A DNA stretch of 64,000 nt from Ectopseudomonas mendocina (GCF_007049795.1 NZ_SCFY01000017.1:62001-126000); one strand, 5' to 3'; positions 1 to 8,339 are shown, counted from the first letter of the stretch. Numbers and translations: made by a program. Notes: a model not told the origin generated them from the letters alone.

Positions 1-762
1 GGCGAATATCGTGTTGATGATCAGCGAAATCTGACTCACCGAGACGCCGAAGATAGCTGGCCCCATCTGTTTGAGCACGCGCCAGACACCCAGATCACCG
101 AAACTCAGGCGCGGCAGCACCAGCATGCCGATCTTTTTAAGGTGCGGCAGTTGCCAGAGCAGTTGGGCCAGGCCGCCGACCAGCACCGCCCAGCCGAGAG
201 CCATGATCGGCGGGTCGAAATAGGGCGTCAGAAACAGCGCGAAGACGATCATGCTGACGTTGAGCAGCGTCGGCACGAATGCCGGCACCGAAAAACGGTT
301 CCAGGTGTTGAGAATGGCGCCCGCCAGCGATGACAGGGAGATCAGCAATATATAAGGAAAGGTCACCCGCAGCAGATCGACGGTCAGCTCGAAGCGCTCG
401 GCCTCATCGGCAAAACCCGGCGCCGTGGCCCAGACGATCCAAGGCGCTGCGAGCACGCCGATGGCCGTGACCAGCGCCAGCACCAGGGTCAGCAACCCCG
501 ATACATAGGCAATGAAGGTGCGCGTAGCCTCCTCGCCCTGTTGCATCTTGTACTCGGCCAGAATCGGCACGAAGGCCTGAGAGAACGCCCCTTCGGCAAA
601 AATACGGCGCAGCAGGTTGGGCAGCTTGAAGGCCACCACGAAGGCGTCCGACGCCACTCCGGCCCCGAAGGTGCGGGCGATGATGGTGTCGCGCACGAAC
701 CCCAGCACGCGCGAAACCATGGTCAGTGAACTGACGGCAGCCAGGGACTTGAGGAGATTCAT
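1..762 (-). CDS. murJ: Lipid II flippase MurJ, N-terminal part (runs off the window)
   Basis: The 254 visible codons encode the N-terminal half of MurJ (MviN), the inner-membrane flippase that moves lipid II to the periplasm for peptidoglycan synthesis. The start reads MNLLKSLAAVSSLTMVSRVLGF and continues with the family-typical RDTIIARTFGAG and LPNLLRRIFAEGAFSQAFVP segments, followed by alternating hydrophobic helices. Full-length homologues have about 510 residues, so the C-terminal half lies outside the window. The gene is divergent from rpsT, an arrangement recalled as conserved in Pseudomonas. The family call is firm; the true stop is not visible. Confidence 0.95.
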   Translation of the reverse strand, partial: MNLLKSLAAVSSLTMVSRVLGFVRDTIIARTFGAGVASDAFVVAFKLPNLLRRIFAEGAFSQAFVPILAEYKMQQGEEATRTFIAYVSGLLTLVLALVTAIGVLAAPWIVWATAPGFADEAERFELTVDLLRVTFPYILLISLSSLAGAILNTWNRFSVPAFVPTLLNVSMIVFALFLTPYFDPPIMALGWAVLVGGLAQLLWQLPHLKKIGMLVLPRLSFGDLGVWRVLKQMGPAIFGVSVSQISLIINTIFA

Positions 763-877
763 GGGGTATTTCGGCTTCCATAAAGAGGTGCAGTAGCGGA
801 CAATCCGCCGCCCAACGAAGGCGTCGAGTGTAGCGAGCCACCACTGGTCAGGCCAGCACAGGAAAGCGTCATCAGAC

Positions 878-906
878 TTGACAGCAGGCAGATGGATCGG
901 CATGAT
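878..906 (+). promoter_or_regulatory. Candidate sigma70 promoter for rpsT
   Basis: A perfect TTGACA at 878-883 is followed after 17 bases by CATGAT at 901-906. That would start transcription near 913, about 40 bases before the rpsT start codon. It lies in the gap between murJ and rpsT. The -10 match is only moderate (4 of 6), so this is a prediction. Confidence 0.5.
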
Positions 907-953
907 TCGCGGCCTTATTTGTCGTAACCCCCCAGTTTTCGAGGAGCTTGACG

Positions 954-1232
954 GTGGCCAACTCACCTTCTGCCAAAAAACGCGCCAAACAGGCTGAGAA
1001 GCGCCGTAGCCATAACGCCAGCCTGCGCTCGATGGTTCGTACTTACATCAAGAACGTAGTCAAGGCTATTGCTGCCAAAGATCTCGAGCTTGCCAAAACC
1101 GCTTACACTGCAGCTGTTCCGGTCATCGACCGCATGGCTGACAAAGGCATCATCCACAAGAACAAAGCCGCTCGTCACAAGAGCCGCCTGAACGCGCACA
1201 TCAAGGCGCTGGGCGAAGCTGCTGCCGCTTAA
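954..1232 (+). CDS. rpsT: 30S ribosomal protein S20
   Basis: This 92-residue protein is very basic and matches the S20 family throughout (MANSPSAKKRAKQAEKRRSH at the N-terminus, later the segment ADKGIIHKNKAARHKSRL). S20 is a primary 16S rRNA-binding protein of the small subunit. I chose the GTG at 954 because it gives the canonical MAN N-terminus and sits 7 bases after a GAGGAG ribosome-binding site at 941-946. The in-frame TTG at 948 is too close to that site. Rare start codons are known in rpsT genes, where they are linked to autoregulation. The gene is monocistronic, with a terminator immediately downstream. Confidence 0.97.
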   Translation: MANSPSAKKRAKQAEKRRSHNASLRSMVRTYIKNVVKAIAAKDLELAKTAYTAAVPVIDRMADKGIIHKNKAARHKSRLNAHIKALGEAAAA

Positions 1233-1248
1233 TCGCGACAGGTTCTTG

Positions 1249-1276
1249 AAAAACCGGCCCTGGTGGCCGGTTTTTT
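1249..1276 (+). terminator. rpsT intrinsic terminator
   Basis: The stem AAACCGGCC / GGCCGGTTT (1251-1259 with 1265-1273) is followed by a T run, 17 bases after the rpsT stop codon. Confidence 0.9.
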
Positions 1277-1312
1277 ATTGCCCTAAATTCAAGCCGCAGC
1301 CGTGCAGCCATG

Positions 1313-1349
1313 AAAAATGCCCGCCTCCTTGCGGAATGCGGGCATTTTT
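1313..1349 (-). terminator. Terminator of the PA4642-type gene (bidirectional form)
   Basis: AAAAATGCCCGC at 1313-1324 is the exact inverse of GCGGGCATTTTT at 1338-1349. This gives a long stem with a U run in either direction. It sits just past the stop codon of the minus-strand small gene. Confidence 0.85.
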
Positions 1350-1366
1350 GCCTATGCCTACGAGAA

Positions 1367-1654
1367 TCAGCCGCGAGCGGCCTTGATCACTTCGATGTAA
1401 GGCTCGGCATTGCGCTGATCCTGAATCAGCGCGACGAAGTCATTGCCCTGTGCGTCAGTGGCCGAGAGGTCGTAGCCTTCGGCGACGAAGAACCCCACGA
1501 AACGCTCGAAGTCATCGATACGCAGACCGCGATAAGCCTTGACCAGCTTGTGCAGCGAAGGCGGCGTGGCATCCGCTGGTTCCACCGCAAGGAACAGCTT
1601 GATCGAGTCATCGCTTATTTCTTCGCCAATCACCTGCTTCTTGTCTTTACGCAT
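1367..1654 (-). CDS. PA4642-family small conserved protein
   Basis: This is a 95-residue, charged, soluble protein with no signal peptide or membrane segment. It starts MRKDKKQVIGEEISDDSIKL and contains the conserved stretch YRGLRIDDFERFV. From memory it matches the Pseudomonas family named after PA4642, whose function is unknown. The C-terminal half (GYDLSATDAQGNDFVALI) loosely recalls an ankyrin-like helical repeat, but that is weak. In P. aeruginosa this family lies near the hpt/upp/uraA genes, as it does here with a SulP gene in between. No function is assigned. Confidence 0.75.
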   Translation of the reverse strand: MRKDKKQVIGEEISDDSIKLFLAVEPADATPPSLHKLVKAYRGLRIDDFERFVGFFVAEGYDLSATDAQGNDFVALIQDQRNAEPYIEVIKAARG

Positions 1655-1826
1655 CGCCCGCTCCCGCCAGCATTACAGAGGGCCGGCAGTGTACCGCCGA
1701 GCCGCGCGCGGCTCAACGCGCAGCCAGGCAGGCTAACACGCGATCAATCGACACAACAGCCGACCTAGGTCATGCCGCACCCGACGAATCGGCTCCTATA
1801 ATGCGCCAAGCCACTTGGGAGCCAGC

Positions 1827-3554
1827 ATGTCGCGTCTATCGTTGCCGCTGTTCGCCGCCTGGCGCCAGACCCTGCGCGCGGGCTACTCTTGGAAGGCCCT
1901 GCGCGGCGACCTGAGCGCCGGCCTGACGGTGGGCATCATTGCCATTCCACTGGCCATGGCGCTGGCTATTGCCGTGGGCGTGGCACCGCAGCACGGCCTC
2001 TACACCGTGCTGATCGCTGCACCGCTGATCGCCCTGTGCGGCGGCTCGCGCTTCAATATTTCCGGCCCCACCGCCGCCTTCGTGGTGATCCTGCTGCCGA
2101 TCACCCAGCAGTACGGTCTCGGCGGCTTGCTGCTGTGTACGCTGATGGCTGGCGTGATCCTGATCACCCTGGGCCTGCTACGCGCCGGACGCCTGATCGA
2201 GTTCGTGCCTTATCCGGTGACACTGGGCTTTACTGCCGGCATCGGCATCGTCATTGCCGTTCTGCAGATCAAGGATCTGTTCGGTCTGCACCTGGCCGGC
2301 ACACCCCAGCATCTTCTGGAACAGGTGAACCTGCTGATCCGTGCCTTGCCCAGCCTGCAACTCGGCGACAGCCTGGTGGGCGCCGCGTGCCTGGCGACAC
2401 TGCTGATCTGGCCACACCTGATACCGAAGATTCCTGCACACCTGGTCGCCCTGGCGATTGGCGCGTTGCTGGCCCTGGCCCTGGAGCGCCTGGGGCTGCC
2501 CGTGGCGACATTGGGCGAGCGCTTCAGCTATCAGCTCGACGGCATCGAATATCCCGGCATCCCACCTTTCCTGCCGGATCTGGCGTCACCCTGGAACCTG
2601 CCGGGCGCCGACGGCCTACCCCTTGTATTGTCATTCGAGCTGATCCGCCAACTGCTGGCGCCGGCATTCGCCATCGCCATGCTCGGCGCCATCGAGTCAT
2701 TGTTGTGCGCCGTCGTCGCCGACGGCATGACCGGCAGCAAGCATGACCCTAACGCCGAACTGATCGGCCAGGGCCTCGGCAACCTGGCCGCGCCGTTCTT
2801 TGGCGGAATCACCGCCACCGCTGCCATCGCTCGCACCGCCGCCAACGTCCGCGCCGGCGCTTTTTCCCCGCTGGCGGCATTGATTCACGCGGGCGTGGTG
2901 CTAGCGGCGATTCTGTTGCTCGCGCCGCTGTTCAGCTATCTGCCCATGGCCGCCCTGGCAGCGCTACTGCTGATGGTAGCGTGGAACATGAGCGAACCCC
3001 ACCACGTCGTCCACACCCTGCGTATCGCGCCACGCAGCGATGTGCTGGTACTGCTCACTTGCCTGGTACTAACGGTGCTGTTCGACATGGTGCTGGCCGT
3101 GGCCGTGGGCCTGCTGCTGGCGGCCGGCTTGTTCATCAAGCGCATGAGCGAACTGACCGATACCGCGGCGCTGAATCGGCAGCAACGTCAGGCCTTGCTG
3201 GATCTGCCCGAGCACGTGCTGGCTTACGCCATTCGCGGCCCGCTGTTCTTTGGCGCGGCAGAAAAGGCGTTGAGCGTGCTGCGGCGTTTCACGCCGGGGG
3301 TGAAGATAGTCATCGTCGACATCAGCGCCGTGCCACTGCTGGACATGACGGCCATTGCCGCGCTGGACAACGTGCTGCGTGACTATCGCCAGCAGAATGT
3401 GGCACTGATTCTGAGCGGGCCGACGGCGCAGGTGCGCCTGCAATTACGTCGCGCCGGCGTACATCGCCGCGAGGGCGAGCTGGCCTATGTGCGGGACCTG
3501 CCGCAAGCACGAGAAAAGGCGCTGCGCTGGCTGGGAGAGAACCTGAAGCCGTGA
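1827..3554 (+). CDS. SulP-family anion transporter with STAS domain
   Basis: This 575-residue inner-membrane protein belongs to the SulP (SLC26) family. The family exports or imports sulfate, bicarbonate or dicarboxylates; the substrate cannot be decided here. Residues 25-430 form the multi-helix transport core, including the family stretch SGPTAAFVVIL and the segment GLGNLAAPFFGGITATAAIARTA. Residues about 455-560 form a cytoplasmic STAS domain (IVIVDISAVPLLDMTAI). The ATG at 1827 follows GGGAG with 5 bases between, and is preferred over an in-frame TTG at 1815. The gene is probably monocistronic. Length is close to that of E. coli DauA, a succinate/aspartate member, so dicarboxylate transport is one possibility. 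Confidence 0.88.
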   Translation: MSRLSLPLFAAWRQTLRAGYSWKALRGDLSAGLTVGIIAIPLAMALAIAVGVAPQHGLYTVLIAAPLIALCGGSRFNISGPTAAFVVILLPITQQYGLGGLLLCTLMAGVILITLGLLRAGRLIEFVPYPVTLGFTAGIGIVIAVLQIKDLFGLHLAGTPQHLLEQVNLLIRALPSLQLGDSLVGAACLATLLIWPHLIPKIPAHLVALAIGALLALALERLGLPVATLGERFSYQLDGIEYPGIPPFLPDLASPWNLPGADGLPLVLSFELIRQLLAPAFAIAMLGAIESLLCAVVADGMTGSKHDPNAELIGQGLGNLAAPFFGGITATAAIARTAANVRAGAFSPLAALIHAGVVLAAILLLAPLFSYLPMAALAALLLMVAWNMSEPHHVVHTLRIAPRSDVLVLLTCLVLTVLFDMVLAVAVGLLLAAGLFIKRMSELTDTAALNRQQRQALLDLPEHVLAYAIRGPLFFGAAEKALSVLRRFTPGVKIVIVDISAVPLLDMTAIAALDNVLRDYRQQNVALILSGPTAQVRLQLRRAGVHRREGELAYVRDLPQAREKALRWLGENLKP

Positions 3555-3592
3555 CCGGATTTCATCCGGGCTTCGCGCCCGACGGCGATCTT

Positions 3593-3622
3593 TAGGAGCG
3601 GCGCCCCAGGGCGGGGCTCCTA
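3593..3622. repeat. Single REP-like hairpin
   Basis: TAGGAGC and GCTCCTA arms enclose an inner GCCCC / GGGGC pair, giving an imperfect palindrome between the SulP and hpt genes. The outer bases (TAGGAGCG) match those of the REP copies beside the RAYT gene, although the core differs. It may also act as a terminator barrier between the convergent genes. Confidence 0.6.
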
Positions 3623-3654
3623 CGGAAAGCAGGTGTGTGAACCTGGTATCAGGC

Positions 3655-4212
3655 TTACAGCCCCTTGACCGCGAAGATGCCGGCGGCGTTGCGCCAGTAG
3701 CCCTTGTAGTCCATGCCGTAACCGAAGATGTAACGGTCAATGCACTGCAGGCCCACGTAATTGGCTTTCAGATCCGGACGCGCCTTGCGGTCATGCTCCT
3801 TGTCGATCAACACCGCGGTATGCACGGCACGTGCACCGGCATGGCGGCAGAAATCGATGATCGCACCGAGGGTGTGCCCTTCATCGAGGATGTCGTCGAC
3901 GATCAGCACATCGCGGTCGATGAAGGAAACTTCCGGCTTGGCCTTCCAGAACAGTTCGCCACCGCTGGTTTCATTGCGATAACGGGTCGCGTGTAGATAG
4001 GACGCTTCGAGCGGGAAGTTCAGCTTGGTCAGCAGTTTGCCGGAGAAGATCAGGCCGCCGTTCATCACGCAGAACACCACCGGATTGCGCTCGGCCAGCT
4101 CGGCGTTGATCTGGCTGGCAACCCTGTCGATGGCCGCTTCCACCTCGGCTTCGGTGAACAGGCAGTCGGCTTCCGCCATGATTTGGCGAATGTGCGCGAG
4201 ATCGGCGGACAT
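3655..4212 (-). CDS. hpt: Hypoxanthine-guanine phosphoribosyltransferase
   Basis: This 185-residue purine-salvage enzyme transfers phosphoribose from PRPP to hypoxanthine or guanine, making IMP or GMP. The type I PRPP loop is clear (VLIVDDILDEGHTL, residues about 97-110). The N-terminal region carries the family MNGGLIFSGKL segment, and RDVLI precedes the loop. I chose ATG 4212 (MSADLAHIR) because AAGAGAGAA lies just upstream and homologues begin there. An upstream in-frame extension to 4371 is basic and unlike the family. The gene is divergent from upp-uraA, so a salvage pair is grouped here. Confidence 0.93.
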   Translation of the reverse strand: MSADLAHIRQIMAEADCLFTEAEVEAAIDRVASQINAELAERNPVVFCVMNGGLIFSGKLLTKLNFPLEASYLHATRYRNETSGGELFWKAKPEVSFIDRDVLIVDDILDEGHTLGAIIDFCRHAGARAVHTAVLIDKEHDRKARPDLKANYVGLQCIDRYIFGYGMDYKGYWRNAAGIFAVKGL

Positions 4213-4385
4213 GATGAGTTCTCTCTTGATCGGCTGATGAATGGCGGCGAACAGCCCGAAAGCTGATCGACTCGTCAAATAAAAGCGGGCAAAGGTACAG
4301 ACCCGTGCCACGCTTGCCAAGTATCGACTGACCAGCGTAGCCGATGCACGTCGGCGAGCAGCGTGACTCATCAGTCACCCACCAC

Positions 4386-4403
4386 TTGGCACAAGCAATG
4401 CTT
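4386..4403 (+). promoter_or_regulatory. Candidate sigma54 (-24/-12) promoter for upp-uraA
   Basis: TTGGCAC, five bases, then ATGCTT matches the RpoN consensus TTGGCAC-N5-TTGCW except for one base in the -12 element. GG and GC are separated by the required 10 bases. It lies 47 bases before the upp start. No clearly better sigma70 promoter was seen. An activator site was not identified, so this remains a motif match. Confidence 0.4.
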
Positions 4404-4449
4404 TAATCTAACGCGATTTTTCCCAGAGCCCCGTTGGAGATCCCAGCCC

Positions 4450-5088
4450 ATGCCCACTCGCGAGATCCGCCACCCGCTGATCCGTCACAAGATCGGCCTG
4501 ATGCGCCGCGCCGATATCAGCACCAAGAATTTCCGTGAGCTGGCCCAGGAAGTGGGCGCCCTGCTGACTTATGAGGCCACCAACGACTTGCCTCTGGAAG
4601 CCTACGACATCGAAGGCTGGGCGGGCACCGTTCAGGTAGAGAAGATCGCCGGCAAGAAGATCACCGTAGTCCCCATCCTGCGTGCCGGCATCGGCATGCT
4701 CGACGGCGTGCTCAGCCTGATTCCCGGTGCCAAGGTCAGCGCAGTGGGCGTGGCGCGCAACGAAGAGACGCTCGAAGCACACACCTATCTGGAAAAGCTC
4801 GCTCCGGAAATCGACTCGCGCCTGGCCCTGATCATCGACCCGATGCTGGCCACCGGTGGCTCGATGGTCGCCACCATTGACCTGCTGAAGAAGGCCGGCT
4901 GCAAGGACATTCGCGCCATGGTCCTGGTTGCCGCTCCCGAGGGCATCAAGGCAGTCCAGCAGGCTCATCCGGACGTGACCATCTTCACCGCCTCAATCGA
5001 TCAGTGCCTGAACGAGCACGGCTACATCATTCCGGGCCTGGGCGATGCCGGCGACAAGATCTTCGGCACCAAGCAAAAGGACGCCTGA
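4450..5088 (+). CDS. upp: Uracil phosphoribosyltransferase
   Basis: This 212-residue enzyme makes UMP from uracil and PRPP in pyrimidine salvage. Family signatures are the PRPP-binding DPMLATGGSM (residues about 134-143) and the C-terminal uracil-binding PGLGDAGDKIFGTK. The start MPTREIRHPLIRHKIG is the standard N-terminus. GGAG lies at 4435-4438, somewhat far from the ATG. Only one base separates its stop from the ATG of uraA, so uptake and phosphoribosylation of uracil are co-expressed. Confidence 0.97.
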   Translation: MPTREIRHPLIRHKIGLMRRADISTKNFRELAQEVGALLTYEATNDLPLEAYDIEGWAGTVQVEKIAGKKITVVPILRAGIGMLDGVLSLIPGAKVSAVGVARNEETLEAHTYLEKLAPEIDSRLALIIDPMLATGGSMVATIDLLKKAGCKDIRAMVLVAAPEGIKAVQQAHPDVTIFTASIDQCLNEHGYIIPGLGDAGDKIFGTKQKDA

Positions 5089-5089
5089 C

Positions 5090-6352
5090 ATGTCGCAAAC
5101 GGAATTCAACGATCCACTGTGGCGCCAGGGCATCTCCGGCGCACAGATGCTGTTCGTGGCCTTCGGCGCGCTGGTACTGATGCCACTGATCACAGGCATG
5201 GATCCCAACGTCGCGCTGTTCACTGCCGGCATCGGTACCCTGCTGTTCCAACTGGTGACCAAACGCCAGGTGCCGGTGTTCCTGGCTTCGAGTTTCGCCT
5301 TCATCGCACCGATCCTGGCAGCCAAGGGCGAGTTCGGCCTACCCGCCGTGATGGGAGGCGTGATCGCCGCCGGCCTGGTCTACATCCTGCTGTCAGCGCT
5401 GGTCAAACTGCGCGGCCCCAACTTCATCGACCGCCTGCTACCCCCCGTAGTGATCGCGCCCGTGATCATTTCCATCGGCCTGGCGCTGTCGCCGGTCGCG
5501 GTGAACATGGCCATGGGCAAGGCAGGCGACGGCAGCATCGAGCTGGTGCCCTACAGCACCGCGATGATGATCTCGATGCCCGCTCTGATCACCACCCTGC
5601 TGGTCGCCGTGCTGGGCCGTGGCATCTTCCGCCTGGTGCCGATCCTGGCCGGCATCGCGGTCGGCTGCGCCATCGCTGCCGTGCTCGGGGTGATCGACAC
5701 CAGCGCCGTTGAACAAGCCGCCTGGCTCGCCGTACCCGCCTTCGTCACTCCGGAACTGCACTGGGGCGCCATTCTGTACATGGTGCCGGTAGCGCTGGCG
5801 CCAGCCATCGAGCACATCGGCGGTGTGGTGGCGATCGGTAACGTCACCGGCAAGAACTTCGTCAAGAAGCCTGGCCTGCATCGCACCCTGCTCGGCGACG
5901 GCCTGGCCACTTCGGCAGCCGGTTTGTTCGGCGGCCCACCCAACACCACCTACGCCGAAGTCACCGGTGCGGTGATGCTGACCAAGAGCTACAACCCGAA
6001 GATCATGACCTGGGCTGCGGTATTCGCCATCGCCCTGGCCTTCATCGGCAAGTTCGGCGTGGCCCTGCAGAGTATTCCGGTCCCGGTAATGGGCGGCATT
6101 CTGTGCCTGCTGTTCGGCTCCATCGCCGTGGTCGGCCTCAACACCCTGATTCGCCACCAGGTCGACCTTTCCGAAGCGCGCAACCTGATCATCGTCTCGG
6201 TGACCCTGGTATTCGGCATCGGCGGCATGGTCATCGGCGGCAAGGAATTCGCTCTGTCGGGGATTTCCCTGTGCGCCATAAGCGCGCTGCTGCTCAACCT
6301 GGTGCTGCCTGGTGGCGCAGGCTGGAAACAGCGGGAGCCGGAGGAAACCTGA
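5090..6352 (+). CDS. uraA: Uracil:proton symporter UraA (NCS2 family)
   Basis: This 420-residue inner-membrane permease of the nucleobase/cation symporter-2 family imports uracil. It has about 14 hydrophobic segments. The substrate-site stretch PAIEHIGGVVAIGNVTGK and the NCS2 signature GLFGGPPNTTYAEVTGAV are intact. AAGG at 5077-5080 precedes the ATG and overlaps the end of upp. No terminator follows directly. Only 9 bases separate its stop from the 3' end of a group II intron inserted in the opposite orientation. Confidence 0.96.
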   Translation: MSQTEFNDPLWRQGISGAQMLFVAFGALVLMPLITGMDPNVALFTAGIGTLLFQLVTKRQVPVFLASSFAFIAPILAAKGEFGLPAVMGGVIAAGLVYILLSALVKLRGPNFIDRLLPPVVIAPVIISIGLALSPVAVNMAMGKAGDGSIELVPYSTAMMISMPALITTLLVAVLGRGIFRLVPILAGIAVGCAIAAVLGVIDTSAVEQAAWLAVPAFVTPELHWGAILYMVPVALAPAIEHIGGVVAIGNVTGKNFVKKPGLHRTLLGDGLATSAAGLFGGPPNTTYAEVTGAVMLTKSYNPKIMTWAAVFAIALAFIGKFGVALQSIPVPVMGGILCLLFGSIAVVGLNTLIRHQVDLSEARNLIIVSVTLVFGIGGMVIGGKEFALSGISLCAISALLLNLVLPGGAGWKQREPEET

Positions 6353-6361
6353 TTCCGCCGA

Positions 6362-8287
6362 ATCGAGTAGGAGGCGGGGTCGCCCCCGCCGTCCTCTCAC
6401 ACCACCGTACGTACGGTTCCGTATACGGCGGTTCAGGCCATACGGCTAAGCCGAGTGATCGTATCCAGTATTGACATCAGTCCAAGCGCATCCCAGCGTT
6501 TCTTCGGCAACGCCTGCCGCAGGTGCAAGGCGCCGGCGTTCCACCAGGGGCCGCGCCCGTTGGTGGCCGACTTCCAGGCCCGCTCCTCCGGTAAGCCCAG
6601 CCGCATCAGATTGCGTGCCCGGGTAACCGGTCGTTTCCAGTGCCGCCACAGCACATTGCGCAGCAACCGCCGCACCCAGCCATCCAGCTCTTCCACAGGC
6701 CGCTTGCTCTGGCTCAGCTTGAAGTAGCTGCTCCAGCCACGCAGAACCGGGTTGAGCCGCTCGATCAGCCAGGTCAGCTGACTACCCCGCCTAGCACGTA
6801 GCAGGCTTTTCACCCGTTCGCGCAGGCGCTGTAGGCTGCTGCCGGCAATCCGCAGTTTCGGCTGCCGGTGCACGGTCATGCCGTAGCCCAGGTAACTGCT
6901 GCGCCACGGGCGGATGACCTGGCTCTTGGCCCGGTTCAACCGCAACCGCAGCCGCTGCTCCAGGAAACGCTCCAGACTGGCCAGCACCCGCTCGCCCGCC
7001 TGCCGACTGCGGACGTAGACGTTCGCGTCGTCGGCATAGCGCACGAAGCGATGGCCACGCCGGCTCAGCTCCTGATCCAGCTTGTTCAGCAGGATGTTCG
7101 AGAGCAGGGGCGAGAGCGGCCCGCCTTGCGGCGTGCCTTCTCGTCGCAGGCTCACGAGCCCACCCGCCATGACACCGGCTTCCAGGTAGCGCCGAACCAG
7201 CCGCCGCACACGCGGGTCTTCGACCTGACGCGCCAGCAGGTCCATCAGCAGATCGTGGTCGACCCGGTCGAAGAATTTCTCCAGGTCCAGTTCCACGCTC
7301 CAGCGATAGCCCGCCGCCACATGGGCGCGGGCCATTTCGATGGCCTGGTGCGCGCTGCGCCCCGGACGAAAGCCGTAGCTGAAGTCCGAGAACAGCGGTT
7401 CGAAAAGCGGCGTCAGTTGCTGCAGCAGCGCCTGCTGGATCAGGCGATCCAGCACGCTGGGTATCCCCAGCGTTCTGACCCCGCCCTGGGGCTTGGGAAT
7501 GTTCACCGCACGGACGCCGTGCGGCTGGTATTCACCCGTCTGCAGCCGCTCCCGCAGGGACGGCCAATACTCCTTCAGGTAGCCCGCGAGTTCGTCCACC
7601 GACAGGCCATCGGCCCCCGGTGCGCCCCGGTTGTTCACCACCCGTCGATACGCACGCCTCAGGTTCGCCGGCGACAGCACCCGCTCCATCAGCGTGTTCG
7701 GCTCCGCTTTCGTCCACGTTACAGACGCCATCGGTGTCTGCGCACTGTCAGCCGGCATGCGCGGATTCCGTCCACCATGCCGGGGAACAGCCTTCCCCTA
7801 GGGGGAAGCTTCTGCGGTTCGACATCCCATGAGACTCCAACGCCTACCGGCGGTATGACCTGTTCGGCCCTTGGTGACGTGGTTGCTCGTCACTTACTAC
7901 GGCCTCGGCTGACTTCTGCACGCCCATCCCGTCGCCTCTCGACGCCCGGTAGCCCAGCGGCAAACATGCAGATCTCCCAGGGTAATTCGCGCGACCTTCC
8001 GGCTTATGCCTGGCGGATCTACGTCGTAGCGTGCCGTGCAAGTACCGGGCTTTGACGAATTGGGCCGTCTCACCCCGCTACGCCGCCTCCATCCGCTTCC
8101 TGTTCGTCAGGCCAGCCATTTGCTTCCGGCTTCCTTCAGATTCGCAGTCACCCGCGACACCCTTGCCTTCCGCTAGCACTTCCCCTTGCCGGGCGTGCAG
8201 AGGACTTTCACCTCCAAGTCGTCCGGTTCACCACCACAGTGAACCGAACAGCGCCAGTCACGGCGCTACGCGCCATGCCTGGCGCAC
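6362..8287 (-). mobile_element. Group IIC intron (complete, about 1.93 kb)
   Basis: On the minus strand the element begins with GTGCGCC, the group II 5' consensus. It begins right after the terminator of the upstream gene, the known target choice of class C introns. Bases 7759-8287 hold the structured domains I-III and the start of IV. The maturase ORF lies in domain IV. Domain V is recognisable at 6432-6400: an ACCGCCGT / ACGGTGGT lower helix, a two-base AC bulge, an ACG/CGT upper helix and a GAAC loop. Domain VI has a GGCGGGG / CCCCGCC stem (6390-6384 with 6379-6373), and the element ends CTACTCGAT. Exact ends are inferred from these landmarks. All parts look intact, so it may be splicing-competent. 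Confidence 0.85.
6433..7758 (-). CDS. ltrA: Group IIC intron reverse transcriptase/maturase
   Basis: This 441-residue intron-encoded protein combines a reverse transcriptase with an RNA-splicing (maturase) domain. RT motifs are present in order: IPKPQGGVRTLGIP, FSYGFRPGRSAHQAI, ELDLEKFFDRVDHD, GTPQGGPLSPLLSN, and the catalytic FVRYADDANVY with an intact YADD. The C-terminal part is the thumb/X domain. No HNH endonuclease domain follows, as expected for class C. The ATG at 7758 has a GGTGGA-type site some distance upstream; ATGs further in are possible. The stop codon directly abuts domain V. There is no frameshift or internal stop, so the protein is probably functional. Confidence 0.95.
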   Translation of the reverse strand: MPADSAQTPMASVTWTKAEPNTLMERVLSPANLRRAYRRVVNNRGAPGADGLSVDELAGYLKEYWPSLRERLQTGEYQPHGVRAVNIPKPQGGVRTLGIPSVLDRLIQQALLQQLTPLFEPLFSDFSYGFRPGRSAHQAIEMARAHVAAGYRWSVELDLEKFFDRVDHDLLMDLLARQVEDPRVRRLVRRYLEAGVMAGGLVSLRREGTPQGGPLSPLLSNILLNKLDQELSRRGHRFVRYADDANVYVRSRQAGERVLASLERFLEQRLRLRLNRAKSQVIRPWRSSYLGYGMTVHRQPKLRIAGSSLQRLRERVKSLLRARRGSQLTWLIERLNPVLRGWSSYFKLSQSKRPVEELDGWVRRLLRNVLWRHWKRPVTRARNLMRLGLPEERAWKSATNGRGPWWNAGALHLRQALPKKRWDALGLMSILDTITRLSRMA

Positions 8288-8292
8288 CCAAT

Positions 8293-8323
8293 AAAAAGCC
8301 CGCGAGCAGATCGCGGGCTTTTT
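8293..8323 (-). terminator. Bidirectional terminator used as intron target
   Basis: AAAAAGCCCGCGA / TCGCGGGCTTTTT is a perfect 13-base stem with a 5-base loop, 17 bases beyond the stop codon of the DUF481 gene. The intron starts six bases after it on the minus strand. Before insertion it probably also terminated uraA, which converges on it. Confidence 0.92.
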
Positions 8324-8339
8324 CGTTTACCGGGGGCGG

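Noticed and set aside
6373..6390. GGCGGGG/CCCCGCC hairpin as a uraA terminator
   Set aside because: It is better explained as intron domain VI, and no T run follows on the plus strand.
6868..8055. 395-codon plus-strand open frame across the intron
   Set aside because: It is antisense to the maturase and structured intron RNA, lacks family features, and overlaps domains I-IV of the ribozyme.
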